The notes: generated by a model not told the origin, from the letters alone. A DNA stretch of 64,000 nucleotides from Crocinitomicaceae bacterium (GCA_016708105.1 JADJGJ010000005.1:26526-90525); one strand, 5' to 3'; counted from the stretch's first letter, positions 9,601 to 22,008 are shown. Program-made: numbers and translations.

Positions 9601-12600
9601 AACGGTTACTCCAACCACAGGCGGCTGTACGGGAACACCACAGACTTTTACGATTACAGTTACGCCAAATCCAGTGATTGCAGTTGCAGGCACCAACCCA
9701 ACCATTTGTACCGGCACAGACGGAACCATAACGATCACGGGATTAGCAGCCAGCACGGCATATAGCGTGAGTTATACAGATGACGGCGTACCTGTTGGAC
9801 CATTAGCGATGACCTCTAATGCGGGAGGTTCGATCGTGATAACGGGTCTTAATGCCGGAGCGTACACTAACTTCCAGGTGAGCATGGGATCATGTGTGAG
9901 CACGAGTGCGACGTTGATCACTTTAGTAGATCCAAACCCTCCAATGGTGAACGACCCAGCTGACCAAACACTCTGCGCGAACACGGCAACTACAGCAGTA
10001 ACATTCACGGGTACAGCAGGAGCTACATTCAACTGGACAAACAATACACCTTCAATCGGTCTTGCAGCAAGCGGCAGTGGAAACATAGCATCATTTACAG
10101 CTATTAATGCAGGCACCACCCCGGTAACGGCAACTATTACAGTAACACCAACCTTGGCAGGCTGCACGGGTACTGCGCAAACATTTACTATTACGGTAAA
10201 TCCAATTCCAACAGTAACTGATCCGGCAGATCAAACTTTGTGTTCAGGCAATGCTACTACAGCGGTAAACTTTACCGGAACAGCGGGAGCAACTTTCAAT
10301 TGGACGAATAACAATACAAGTATTGGTCTTGCAGCAAGCGGCAGCGGTAATATAGCATCATTCACAGCCACCAATGCGACAGCGCTTCCCATAACAGCAA
10401 CTATTACTGTAACTCCGGTATTGGGTCCATGTACAGGCACTCCACAAACATTTACTATTACGGTAAACCCAACACCAACGGTGACAGATCCGGCGGACCA
10501 GACTTTGTGTTCTGGCAACGCAACGACAGCGGTGAACTTCACAGGTACAGCGGGAGCCACGTTTAACTGGACGAACAGCAATACAGCGATAGGTTTAGCA
10601 GCGAGTGGCAGCGGTAATATAGCATCATTCACAGCCACCAATGCAACAGCGCTTCCCATAACAGCAACTATTACTGTAACTCCGGTATTGGGCCCATGTA
10701 CCGGCACTCCACAAACATTTACCATTACAGTCAACCCAACACCAACAGTTACAGATCCTGCAGATCAAAGTGTTTGTGCAGGAGGAACAACAACAGCTGT
10801 AAACTTTATGGGTACAGCCGGAGCGACATTTAACTGGACAAACAACAATACAGGCATAGGTCTTGCAGCCAGTGGCACAGGCAATATTGCATCATTTACG
10901 GGAATCAATGGCACAGGTGCGCCAGTAACGGCAACCATTACCGTGACTCCGGTACTTGGACCATGTACAGGTACCCCACAAACATTTACCATTACAGTGA
11001 ATCCAAATCCGGTGATTGCAGTTGCAGGCACCAACCCAACCATTTGTACCGGCACAGACGGAACCATAACGATCACGGGATTAGCAGCCAGTACGGCATA
11101 TAGCGTGAGTTATACAGATGACGGCGTACCTGTTGGACCATTAGCGATGACCTCTAATGCGGGAGGATCAATAGTGATAACGGGTCTTAATGCCGGAGCG
11201 TACACTAACTTAAGTGAGCATGGGATCATGTGTGAGCACGAGTGCAACGTTGATCACTTTAGTAGATCCAAACCCTCCAATGGTGAACGATCCAGCTGAC
11301 CAAACACTCTGCGCAAGCACGGCAACTACAGCAGTAACATTCACGGGTACAGCAGGAGCTACATTCAACTGGACAAACAATACGCCTTCAATCGGTCTTG
11401 CAGCAAGTGGAAGTGGAAACATAGCATCATTTACAGCTATTAATGCAGGCACCACCCCGGTAACGGCAACTATTACAGTAACACCAACCTTGGCAGGCTG
11501 CACGGGTACTGCGCAAACATTTACTATTACGGTAAATCCAATACCAACGCTAACCGATCCAGCGGATCAAACCCTTTGTGCAAACACGGCAACCACAGCA
11601 GTAACATTTGTAGGTACCGCAGGAGCAACTTTCAACTGGACGAATAACAATACAAGTATTGGTCTTGCAGCAAGCGGCAGTGGTGATATCGCTTCGTTTA
11701 CGGGATTAAATCCAACACCTGGAACAACAGCAACCGCGACTATCACAGTAACCCCGGTATTAAGTGGATGCAGTGGTACTCCACAAACATTTACCATCAG
11801 TGTAATTAATACCCTTCCAACGCTGACATGTCCGGGTAACCTCACGGCTGTATGTTCAATTACAGAACAACCGGCTTATGCAAACTATGCTGCATTTGTG
11901 GCAGCGGGAGGTTCATCCTCATCGGTGGGAGGCACCATCAATACGGCAAGTTTTACTTTGGTGAGCGAAGTATCAGATGGCAATACTTGTCCTGAAACAG
12001 TAACAAGGACATATAGTATACAAGATGATTGTGGCAGTACGGCAACGTGTACTCAAACTATTGTGATTAATGACAATATTAACCCAACAGCCACGGCCCC
12101 GGCAAACATCACGGTTGAGTGCATAGGTGATGTTCCGGCCGCAGACCCAACGTTGATTACCGATGAAGCGGACAACTGTTCAGTACCGACAGTAGCTTTT
12201 GTAAGTGATGCAAGCGATGGCAACACCTGCCCCGAGACCATAACAAGAACTTATTCAATCACGGATGCATGTGGAAACACCATCACGGTAACACAAACAA
12301 TCGTGGTAGATGATACAACTAATCCGACAGCATCAAACCCGTCAAGTATAACAGTTCCCGGAGGCCCAGCCCCGGCGCCGGATCCAACGGTTGTTGTAGA
12401 TGAGGCAGACAACTGCACACTGAACCCAACGGTAGCCTTTGTAAGTGATGTAACGGACGGCAACTTGTGTCCTGAGACTATTACAAGAACGTATAGTGTA
12501 ACGGACAATTGCGGGGCAATCAAATTACGGTAACGCAATTAATTTTGATTACTGATCCAATCATGCCAACGGCGTCAAATCCGGCTCCTGTTACAGTAGA

Positions 12601-15600
12601 ATGTATAGCAGATGTACCAGCACCGGACCCAACGGTGGTGATAGATGAGGCGGACAATAATGGAGTACCGACCGTTGCATTTGTGAGTGATGTATCAGAT
12701 GGATTAACTTGTCCAGAGACGATCACAAGAACGTATTCAGTAACGGACAACTGTGCCAATGTAATCACAGTAACACAAACTATTACGGTGAATGATATCA
12801 CTAACCCAACGGGGACAGCCCCGGCAAATATTACTGTTCAGTGTATAGCAGACGTACCGGCGGCTGATGTAACGTTGATTAACGATGAAGCAGACAACTG
12901 CACAGCAAATCCGGATGTACAATTTGTGAGTGATGTGTCAGATGGTAATACTTGTCCTGAGACTATTACAAGAACGTATAGCATCACGGACGATTGTGGC
13001 AACAGTATCAACGTAACCCAAACAATCGTTGTTGATGATACCACCAACCCAACCGCCACCGCCCCGGCAAACATCACGGTTCAATGTATAGCTGATGTAC
13101 CTGTATCTGACCCGACATTGATTACCGATGAAGCGGACAACTGTTCAGTACCGACAGTAGCTTTTGTAAGTGATGCAAGCGATGGCAACACCTGCCCCGA
13201 GACCATAACAAGAACTTATTCAATCACGGATGCATGTGGAAACACCATCACGGTAACACAAACAATCGTGGTAGATGATACAACTAATCCGACAGCATCA
13301 AACCCGTCAAGTATAACAGTTCCCGGAGGCCCAGCCCCGGCGCCGGATCCAACGGTTGTTGTAGATGAGGCAGACAACTGCACGCTGAACCCAACAGTAG
13401 CCTTTGTGAGTGATGTAACAGATGGCAACTTGTGTCCAGAGACGATTACAAGAACGTATAGTGTAACGGACAATTGTGGTAATCAAATCACGGTAACCCA
13501 ATTAATTTTGATTACCGACCCAATCATGCCAACGGCGTCAAATCCTGCCCCTGTAACGGTAGAATGTATAGGTGATGTACCGGCAGCGGATCCAACGGTG
13601 GTGATAGATGAGGCGGACAATAACGGAGTACCGACAGTAGCCTTTGTGAGTGATGTATCAGATGGCAACACATGCCCAGAGACTATTACAAGAACGTACT
13701 CAGTAACGGATGCATGCGCCAACGTGATACTGGTAACACAAACTATCACGGTGAACGATATTACTAACCCAACAGGAACCGCACCGGCGAACGTTACGGT
13801 GCAATGTATAGCTGATGTACCAGTGTCGGATGTCACCTTGATAACTGATGAGGCAGACAATTGCACGGCAAACCCGGTTGTAGCCTTTGTGAGTGATGTA
13901 TCAGATGGTAATACCTGTCCTGAGACCATTACAAGAACGTATAGTATCACGGATGATTGCGGAAACACGATCAACGTGACACAGACCATCGTGGTGGATG
14001 ATACCACCAATCCAACAGCGACAGCACCGGCAAACATTACCGTTCAGTGCATAGCAGATGTCCCTGCAGCAGACCCGACCTTGATTACCGATGAAGCGGA
14101 CAACTGCTCAGTTCCAACAGTAGCTTTTGTAAGTGATGCAAGTGATGGCAATACTTGTCCTGAGACAATCACAAGAACGTACTCAATCACGGATGCATGC
14201 GGCAACATGATCACGGTAACCCAAACAATAGTTGTAGATGATACAACTAACCCGACAGCGTCAAACCCTGCAAGTGTAACAGTTCCCGGCGGACCTGTCC
14301 CGGCCCCGGACCCGACGGTGGTGATAGATGAGGCAGACAACTGCACGCTGAACCCAACGGTAGCCTTTGTAAGTGATGTAACGGACGGCAACTTGTGTCC
14401 TGAGACTATTACCAGAACGTATAGTGTAACGGACAATTGCGGCAATCAAATTACGGTAACGCAAACCATTTTGATTACTGATCCAATCATGCCAACGGCG
14501 TCAAATCCGGCTCCTGTTACAGTAGAATGTATAGCAGATGTACCGGCAGCAGACCCAACAGTAGTGATAGATGAGGCGGACAATAATGGAGTACCGACCG
14601 TTGCATTTGTGAGTGATGTATCAGATGGATTAACTTGTCCTGAGACGATCACAAGAACGTATTCAGTAACGGATGCCTGTGCTAACCAAATCATGGTAAC
14701 ACAACAAATCATGGTGAATGATATTACTAACCCAACGGGGACAGCCCCGGCAAATATTACTGTTCAGTGTATAGCAGACGTACCGGCAGCTGATGTAACG
14801 TTGATTACCGATGAAGCAGACAACTGCACGGCAAATCCGGATGTACAATTTGTGAGTGATGTATCAGATGGGAATACTTGTCCAGAGACTATTACAAGAA
14901 CCTATAGTATCACGGACGATTGCTCAAATACGATCAACGTAACACAGACCATCGTTGTTGATGACACCACCAACCCAACCGCCACGGCCCCGGCAAACAT
15001 AACGGTTGAGTGCATAGGCGATGTCCCTGCAGCAGACCCAACCTTGATTACCGATGAAGCAGACAATTGCACAGCAAATCCAACGGTAGCCTTTGTAAGT
15101 GATGTAAGCGATGGCAACACTTGTCCTGAGACCATTACAAGAACCTATAGTATTACGGATGACTGTGGCAATACGATCACAGTAACGCAAACTATTGTTG
15201 TAGATGATACAACCAATCCAACGGCATCAAACCCGGCAAGCATAACAGTTCCCGGCGGTCCTGCCCCGGCGCCGGATCCAACGGTTGTTGTAGATGAGGC
15301 AGACAACTGCACGCTGAACCCAACGGTAGCTTTTGTAAGTGATGTAACGGACGGCAACTTGTGTCCGGAGACTATTACAAGAACATATAGTGTAACGGAC
15401 AATTGCGGCAATCAAATTACGGTAACGCAATTAATTTTGATTACTGATCCAATCATGCCAACGGCGTCAAATCCGGCTCCTGTTACAGTAGAATGTATAG
15501 CAGATGTACCAGCACCGGACCCAACGGTGGTGATAGATGAGGCGGACAATAATGGAGTACCGACCGTTGCATTTGTGAGTGATGTATCAGATGGATTAAC

Positions 15601-18403
15601 TTGTCCAGAGACGATCACAAGAACGTATTCAGTAACGGATGCCTGTGCTAACCAAATCATGGTAACACAACAAATCATTGTGAATGATATCACTAACCCA
15701 ACGGGAACAGCCCCGGCAAATATTACTGTTCAGTGTATAGCGGACGTGCCGGCAGCTGATGTAACGTTGATTACCGATGAAGCAGACAACTGCACGGCAA
15801 ATCCGGATGTACAATTTGTGAGTGATGTATCAGATGGTAATACTTGTCCAGAGACTATTACAAGAACCTATAGTATCACGGATGATTGCTCAAACACAAT
15901 CAACGTAACACAATTAATTATTGTTGATGACACCACCAATCCAACGGCGTCGAATCCGGCATCAGTGACGGTAGAATGTATAGCAGATGTACCGGCAGCA
16001 GATCCATTGGTAGTGATAGATGAAGCAGACAACTGCTCAGTTCCAACAGTAGCTTTTGTGAGTGATGCAAGTGATGGCAATACTTGTCCTGAGACCATAA
16101 CAAGAACCTATAGTGTAACGGATAACTGTGGAAATACGATCAACGTGACCCAAACTATTGTTGTAGATGATACAACTAATCCAACAGCATCCAATCCGGC
16201 AAGTGTTACGGTAGATGTGATAGCCAATGTACCAGCAGCAGATCCATTGGTAGTGATAGATGAGGCAGACAACTGCACACTGAATCCAACGGTGACTTTT
16301 GTAAGTGATGTGTCAGATGGATTAACTTGTCCAGAGACGATTACCAGAACATATAGCGTAACGGATAACTGCGGTAATCAAATTACGGTAACGCAAACCA
16401 TTATTGTATCAGACATCATTTTGCCAACGGCATCGAACCCGGCAGGGGTAACGGTAGAATGTATAGCAGATGTACCTGTGCCAGATCCATTGGTTGTGAT
16501 AGATGAAGCGGACAATGGAGGAGTACCGACAGTTGCTTTTGTGAGTGATGTATCAGATGGCAATACCTGCCCTGAAACTATTACAAGAACATATAGTGTA
16601 ACGGACAACTGTGCCAACCAAATCATGGTAACACAGCAAATCATTGTGAATGATATTACCAACCCAACGGGAACAGCACCGGCGAATATTGCGGTTCAGT
16701 GTATAGCCGATGTACCGGTGGCTGATGTAACGTTAATTACAGATGAAGCAGACAACTGCACGGCAAATCCGGATGTACAATTTGTGAGTGATGTATCAGA
16801 TGGGAATACTTGTCCAGAGACGATAACAAGAACGTATAGCATCACGGACGATTGTGGAAATACAATCAACGTAACACAATTAATTATTGTGGATGACACC
16901 ACCAATCCAACGGCGTCGAATCCGGCATCAGTGACGGTAGAATGTATAGCAGATGTGCCGGCAGCAAACCCTGCAGTTGTTATCGACGAGGCCGACAACT
17001 GCACGGCATCACCACTTGTACAATTTGTGAGTGATGTATCAGATGGCAATACGTGTCCTGAGACGATTACAAGAACGTATAGTGTAACGGACAACTGCGG
17101 AAATCAAATCACGGTCACACAACAAATCATTGTGAATGATATCACCAATCCAACGGCATCTAACCCTGCCCCAATCAATGTATCATGTGCATCAAGTGTA
17201 CCGGCACCAAACGTATCGGTGGTGATAGATGAGGCGGATAACTGCACGGCATCACCGGTTGTAGCGTGGGTATCAGATGCATCAGACAACAACACCTGCA
17301 ACGGAGAAATCATCACGCGAACATATAGCGTGACAGATAACTGCGGCAATCAAATTACGGTGACCCAACAAATTATTATTGGTGTAACCACACCGACAGT
17401 AAACGCAGGAGTTGATGTTACATTATGCGAAGGAGAAGTAGTCACCCTTACAGCAAGTAATCCGGATGCTGCGGTTATTAGCTGGGATAACGGAGTAATC
17501 AACAGCACTGCATTCACGCCACCGGTGGGCACAACAACCTATACTGTAACGGCTACTCAATGTGGTGGAGAATGTTCATCAACCGATCAGGTAGACGTGG
17601 TTGTTAATCCGCTTCCGGATGTGGTGTTTATGGGGGATGTTTTGATAGGGTGCGATCCGTTGACAGTAAACTTTACCAATCAAACAATACCTGCAGGTGA
17701 CAATTGTACTTGGAATTTTGGAGACGGTAATGCAACGTCAGGATGTGGCTCGGTGAGCAATACTTACCTCACCCCAGGTGTTTATGATGTGAGTTTGACA
17801 GTGACAACACTTGAAGGATGTACTTCATCAGCAAGCTATGCAGATTATATTACTGTAATAGCACAACCAGAGGCAAATTTCACCATGGATAATACAACAG
17901 TAACGATAGACAGCCCGGTGGTACAATTCACCAATGAATCACTAAATGCAGATAATTATGTTTGGGATTTTGGAGATGGATCAGGTTCATTGCAAACAGA
18001 TCCGGAGCATACTTTCCCTCAAATTGGAAACATGGAGTACACTGTAACACTGGTTGCATCAAACTATGCCGGATGTTCAGACACTGCAACAGCAACTATT
18101 GAAGTGCAGGATGTGTTGATTTTCTATGTTCCAAATGTATTTACACCTGACGGAGATGGTAATAATAATACGTTCTATCCGGTATTTACAGCAGGCTTTG
18201 ATGCGTATGATTATCACCTAACCATTTTCAACCGCTGGGGAGAGATTGTGTTTGAATCATACAACTCAACTGTAGGCTGGGATGGTACTTATGGAAGTCA
18301 AGGATTGGTGGAGGATGGAGTGTATGTATGGCAGATTGAATTTGGAGATAACAAATCAGACAAACGTCACCGTCACAGAGGACACGTAACAGTATTGAAA
18401 TAA
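6609..18403 (+). CDS. Giant T9SS type B repeat protein, three frameshifts
   Basis: One gene read in four pieces: 6609-8246, about 8242-11299, about 11214-12533 and about 12513-18403. Restoring one C near 8240, adding two bases near 11213 and removing two G near 12514 gives a single frame of about 3,931 residues. Order: signal peptide (1-22), CUB-like domain (about 35-137), very glycine-rich domain (about 150-395), a PKD-like domain, about 12 Ig/PKD-like repeats, about 23 HYR-like repeats, two PKD domains (WNFGDG, WDFGDG) and a C-terminal type B T9SS sorting domain beginning near VPNVFTPDGDG. It should be exported through the outer membrane and may act as an adhesin or matrix protein. Each break sits inside near-identical repeats whose other copies show the intact sequence, so assembly error is likely. 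The signal peptide and sorting tail lie on different pieces, so real breaks would make the protein non-functional. Confidence 0.85.
8062..11820 (+). repeat. Tandem Ig/PKD-like coding repeats
   Basis: About 12 coding repeats of roughly 80-85 residues, each running from TVTDPA-Q through FNWTNN and GLAASGSGNIASF to TFTITVNP. Two copies of a different module (NPTICTGTDG to GSCVSTSATL) interrupt the array near 9670-9940 and 11000-11260. Several copies are almost identical at the DNA level (for example near 8630 and 8880). This favours recombination in the cell and misassembly in the data. Confidence 0.85.
11823..17385 (+). repeat. Tandem HYR-like coding repeats with higher-order unit
   Basis: About 23 coding repeats of roughly 80 residues, marked by DEADN, VSDVSDGNTCPETITRTYS and a TDNCGN-type cysteine motif. 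The first copy is degenerate. Four successive repeat types (TGTAPAN, TATAPAN, SNPSSITVPGG, SNPAPVTVEC) recur as a larger unit. The marker coding for DPIMPTASNP occurs near 12561, 13525, 14488 and 15454, a period of about 963-966 bp. Confidence 0.85.
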
Positions 18404-18424
18404 AAAACAAGCACAAAAAAGTTA

Positions 18425-18455
18425 AGAGGCTGCAGTTAAGTGCGGCCTCTTTTTA
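18425..18455 (+). terminator. Rho-independent terminator
   Basis: An AGAGGC/GCCTCT stem, extended by a second TGCA-region pairing, is followed by a T-rich run. It lies 22 bp after the giant gene's stop. Confidence 0.8.
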
Positions 18456-18482
18456 TTTTATATTTGAGTGGCGTATTTTAAC

Positions 18483-19037
18483 ATGAGATTAGAAAATTAT
18501 AAGAATGGATTTTACGAATTAAAACTCGGGGCATATTTCAGAGGTTTTTTGCCGACATTTTCTGGATTTTTAATTATTGGTTGCGGTCTTTCATTAATTA
18601 TCATAGCAAAGAGTAATTCAATTGATTTTAACTCGAAAGTTTATTCTTTTGTATTCATAGCGATTCTGATTGGCATATTAGTCAATTTGTTCATGGGCAT
18701 TGAGGGAATAGAATTTGATATGAATACCCGACAATTCAGAAGATATAAAAAGCGATTGGGTAAAAAAATAGGCGCGTGGAAATCACTTGAGCCATACAAA
18801 TATTTATGCCTTTCAGCACAATACAATTCCGTTGGCGGTGTGCCGCTATCAGGTGGCGGACACAGGCATCGTTCAATTGAAATAAACTTGGCCGGTGAAA
18901 ATGTAAAATCAATTCTGCTGGCAGAATGCGAAAATTATAAGTCTGCATTAAAAGATATTCAAAAACTACACAATGTATTGAATATTGAAGTAAAGGATTT
19001 TGTCATTGATCAGTATACAAAAGAGAGCCCACGATAA
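18483..19037 (+). CDS. Two-helix membrane protein of unknown function
   Basis: A 184-residue protein with two hydrophobic helices, near residues 22-42 and 55-76, followed by a basic cytosolic-looking region (RQFRRYKKRLGKK) and a soluble tail. I recognise no family. The ATG at 18483 is chosen; a GTG at 18468 would add five residues and cannot be excluded. It sits alone between a terminator and the SPOR gene. Confidence 0.6.
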   Translation: MRLENYKNGFYELKLGAYFRGFLPTFSGFLIIGCGLSLIIIAKSNSIDFNSKVYSFVFIAILIGILVNLFMGIEGIEFDMNTRQFRRYKKRLGKKIGAWKSLEPYKYLCLSAQYNSVGGVPLSGGGHRHRSIEINLAGENVKSILLAECENYKSALKDIQKLHNVLNIEVKDFVIDQYTKESPR

Positions 19038-19154
19038 AAGATTTTTATTAGAAAAAGTAGTTGTTACTATCTCCGCTATCATGCTAAAACGAATCATCTG
19101 ACAGCACGTTACAAATTTCTGACAGAAACCACAAACCCATTTTCACGTACAAGT

Positions 19155-19176
19155 CACCACCGGGTTGGTGATTTTG
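19155..19176 (+). terminator. Weak hairpin, possible terminator
   Basis: TCACCA and TGGTGA arms enclose a short GC loop and are followed by TTTT. It lies about 120 bp after the two-helix gene and ahead of the SPOR gene promoter. The T-run is short. Confidence 0.3.
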
Positions 19177-19225
19177 AACTGAAGAGAGAATGAGCGATAC
19201 CCGTCAAATTACGATTAAAAAAACG

Positions 19226-19233
19226 TACCTTTG
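19226..19233 (+). promoter_or_regulatory. Bacteroidota -7 promoter element
   Basis: TACCTTTG, an exact TAnnTTTG match, ends only eight bases before the ATG at 19242. The predicted transcript start is therefore at or within a few bases of the start codon, which implies a leaderless or nearly leaderless mRNA. Confidence 0.6.
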
Positions 19234-19241
19234 TAATACAC

Positions 19242-20435
19242 ATGCAGGATCTGGATCATCATATTATTCATCTTCTACAACGACATGACTGCGTTATTGT
19301 GCCGGGTTTTGGTGGTTTTATAGGCAGCTATGAACCGGCGAGTTTGCATGAGGTTTCAGGAAAAATATTCCCCCCGTGTAAAAGAATTATATTTAACAGT
19401 AGTTTAACCCGACATGACGGGCTATTGGCGCATGAAATAGCAAGTGCAAATGCAATTAGTTACGAGCAGGCCATTGAGCAAATCACAGCTACCATCGTTC
19501 ATTGGAAAAGCAAATTACAACATGGTGAACGAATTGAATTATCTGAAATTGGTTTTCTTTATACACATATTGATAAAATAGTATTTGAGCAAAGTATTGA
19601 AAGAAATTTGTTGCTCAGTTCGTATGGTTTAATTCCGGTTACATATCATGCAGTAAGCAAGAAAATCTTAACAGAAAAATCTGAAGAAATCACAGCTAAA
19701 AAAGTACATGATTCAGCAATTTCAGTTGAGAAAAAATCATCTTCAAGTGCTGAAGAAAAATTGCCAAAGAAAAAAGAAACACCGGTGATTACCATGCGTG
19801 TGTCTGAGCCAATAGTTGAGGTAAAGAAAGAAGAAGACAAGGTAATTCCAATTCAAAAACAGGTAATAAAAAAGAAGAAAAACTGGAAGTATGCCTTAGC
19901 TGCTGCAGTAGTTTTACCTGCCATGTTCTACTCATATTGGATACCTATGAAAACGGACATGTTATCTACCGGTAAAATACATTTATCAGATTTTAATCCC
20001 TTTCATAAAAAACAGACTGAAACATATCAGCAACGTGATCATCAATTTACAATTGATTTGAGTACTGATTGGAAATCATTAGACGAGTTAACATCAAGTT
20101 TACCTGACCACGTTTCAGTATATAGTCTTGAAATCAACGAAGAAATATATATTCCAGTTGAACTTGAGAAGCAAGTTGCAAACACTGCGGAAACCTCAAC
20201 ACCCGTTTTGGCAAGTGGAGATTTTCACGTGATTGCCGGCTGCTTTTCTGTTGAACAAAATGCTGAAAGACAAGTTGAAAAATTAAAATCAGGCGGTTAT
20301 TCTGCGTTGATATTTGATCATGAAAATGGTTTGTATCGAGTAAGCGCGGGAGATTTTACCACTGAATCTGATGCTGAAAGTTTTCGAACCAAACTAGAAT
20401 CTGAAGGTTATTCTACCTGGATTTTAAAACCCTAA
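19242..20435 (+). CDS. HU-CCDC81 and SPOR domain envelope protein
   Basis: A 397-residue protein. Residues about 1-140 match the two prokaryotic HU-CCDC81 domains seen in Bacteroidota (MQDLDHHIIHLLQ, VPGFGGFIGSYEPA, GLLAHEIASANAISY). A charged Lys/Glu linker and a single transmembrane helix near 213-230 follow. A SPOR domain fills about 322-396 (FHVIAGCFSVEQNAERQVEK to SEGYSTWILKP). SPOR domains bind peptidoglycan lacking stem peptides, usually at division sites, so this is likely an inner-membrane protein reaching into the periplasm. HU-type domains suggest a DNA or protein partner in the cytoplasm. That link between nucleoid and cell wall is an inference. Confidence 0.88.
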   Translation: MQDLDHHIIHLLQRHDCVIVPGFGGFIGSYEPASLHEVSGKIFPPCKRIIFNSSLTRHDGLLAHEIASANAISYEQAIEQITATIVHWKSKLQHGERIELSEIGFLYTHIDKIVFEQSIERNLLLSSYGLIPVTYHAVSKKILTEKSEEITAKKVHDSAISVEKKSSSSAEEKLPKKKETPVITMRVSEPIVEVKKEEDKVIPIQKQVIKKKKNWKYALAAAVVLPAMFYSYWIPMKTDMLSTGKIHLSDFNPFHKKQTETYQQRDHQFTIDLSTDWKSLDELTSSLPDHVSVYSLEINEEIYIPVELEKQVANTAETSTPVLASGDFHVIAGCFSVEQNAERQVEKLKSGGYSALIFDHENGLYRVSAGDFTTESDAESFRTKLESEGYSTWILKP

Positions 20436-20669
20436 GCGTCCCGTTTGTCTCTGAATTTGGTCTTTTGTAAGGCAAAAACCGACCTTAAACGCTTTCGTTG
20501 ATTGTCTTTCTCATCTATATTGCTAATTTTACTTAACCAATTTAATCCTGTTGCTTTCAATAATGAATTGCAGGCATCAGATTTAATAAACAACGTATTG
20601 CCTGAATTCATTTTGATGGGTTGAATAGCTAACCGGAATTATTTTACAGGCAATTAAAAATTAAATTAC

Positions 20670-21890
20670 ATGAAAAGAATCGTTATTATTCTGGCGCTGT
20701 TTTTTAGTGCATCGCCATTTGCGCAAGAGTTCACTACCAATACTGAAGGCAGTGAATACAAGTTTGAAAAACTGGTTCATTTAGATGCAACACCGGTTCA
20801 GTCTCAAGGATGGACAGGAACCTGCTGGAGTTTTTCAGCCTTGTCATTTTTTGAGTCTGAAATAAAAAGATCAGGTAAAGGTGAACATGTTTTGGCTGAG
20901 ATGTATATCGTGTATCAGGCATACCTTGGAAAAGCTGAAAAATATATTCGTACAGATGGCAATACTAATTTTGATGAAGGTGGTGCATTTCATGATATTC
21001 CTTGGGTAATATCTCGTTTTGGAATTGTACCTAATGAAGTTTTTACCGGGTTGAATTACGGAACCAAAGGACATAATCATTCTGAACTCACTTCAGTATT
21101 AAAAGGTGCAGTGAATGGCTTGCTTGAGCACCGTAAAAATCTTGGGGAAAATCAAGGATTGACAACGGCTTGGTTAGATGCCGTGCGCGGAATTTTGAAT
21201 GCCTACTTAGGATATCTCCCTGAAAATGCTGAAGAATTTAAATTCAAATACAATGGTAAAGATTATAACCCTTTAACATTCCGTGATGAACTTGGTTTAA
21301 ACATGGATAATTATTATTCTCTGACTTCATTCACTAATCATGAATTATATCAAGAATGTCGGTTGGAAATTGCAGACAATTGGGTTTGGGACAAATCATA
21401 CAATGTTACTATGGATGAGTTATGGGCAGCCGCTGAATATTCGTTGATGCAAGGTTATACTTTTGCTTGGGCAGCTGATGTGTCTGAAGATTATTTTGAT
21501 TTCAGAAATGCCATTGCCTTAGTACCAAAAGATAAATCAACCATTTTTGTTGAAGGTGAAAACAATAAAAATTTCTCAGATGCAGGTTCGGCTAAAAAAT
21601 CATCTTGTTTTACAACACCTGTTGAAGAAGATGTGATCACAACTGAAATGCGTCAGTTGGCTTATGATAATAAACGCACTACAGATGACCACGGTATGCA
21701 TGCAGTAGGTTTGTATAAGGATGCTGCCGGAAAAAAATGGTTGCTAATTAAAAATTCTTGGGGCACATCGAATGACTGTGATGGGTACATGTTTATTTCT
21801 GAAGCATATTTTAAATACAAAACAATCAATATCTATTTGCACAAAGAAGCAATTCCAAAAGATTTGAAAAAGAAAATAGGAATTGAATAA
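20670..21890 (+). CDS. Secreted C1-family cysteine peptidase
   Basis: A 406-residue exported papain-like peptidase of the bleomycin hydrolase/aminopeptidase C type (C1B). The signal peptide is about residues 1-18 (MKRIVIILALFFSASPFAQ). The oxyanion-hole glutamine and nucleophile lie in QGWTGTCWSFSA (Q46, C52). The catalytic histidine is in DDHGMHAVGL (H344) and the asparagine in IKNSWGT (N362). The length fits the family. Most bleomycin hydrolases are cytosolic, so export is a Bacteroidota feature. A terminator follows directly, so it is probably a single-gene unit. Confidence 0.92.
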   Translation: MKRIVIILALFFSASPFAQEFTTNTEGSEYKFEKLVHLDATPVQSQGWTGTCWSFSALSFFESEIKRSGKGEHVLAEMYIVYQAYLGKAEKYIRTDGNTNFDEGGAFHDIPWVISRFGIVPNEVFTGLNYGTKGHNHSELTSVLKGAVNGLLEHRKNLGENQGLTTAWLDAVRGILNAYLGYLPENAEEFKFKYNGKDYNPLTFRDELGLNMDNYYSLTSFTNHELYQECRLEIADNWVWDKSYNVTMDELWAAAEYSLMQGYTFAWAADVSEDYFDFRNAIALVPKDKSTIFVEGENNKNFSDAGSAKKSSCFTTPVEEDVITTEMRQLAYDNKRTTDDHGMHAVGLYKDAAGKKWLLIKNSWGTSNDCDGYMFISEAYFKYKTINIYLHKEAIPKDLKKKIGIE

Positions 21891-21908
21891 ATATTGACAA
21901 TCATTCAG

Positions 21909-21938
21909 AAACCTGTCCGCTGTGGCAGGTTTTTTTTT
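21909..21938 (+). terminator. Rho-independent terminator
   Basis: AAACCTG and CAGGTTT arms are followed by a long T run, 18 bp after the peptidase stop. Confidence 0.85.
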
Positions 21939-22008
21939 GTTGAACAGAATGGCTTATTAATTGTAGACTTGTTTGCATAGTGTTGAGATAAACCAATAAA
22001 CTCCATTT

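Noticed and set aside
8224..9756. A 510-residue open frame on the minus strand across the Ig-like repeats, and similar ones to 17532
   Set aside because: They mirror the repeats of the giant gene and lack start signals. Their length comes from repeated codon use, not selection.
8062..17385. Possible CRISPR array because of regular spacing
   Set aside because: The unit is about 250 bp, lies within a reading frame, and the copies differ mainly at synonymous positions. No short repeat-spacer pattern is present.
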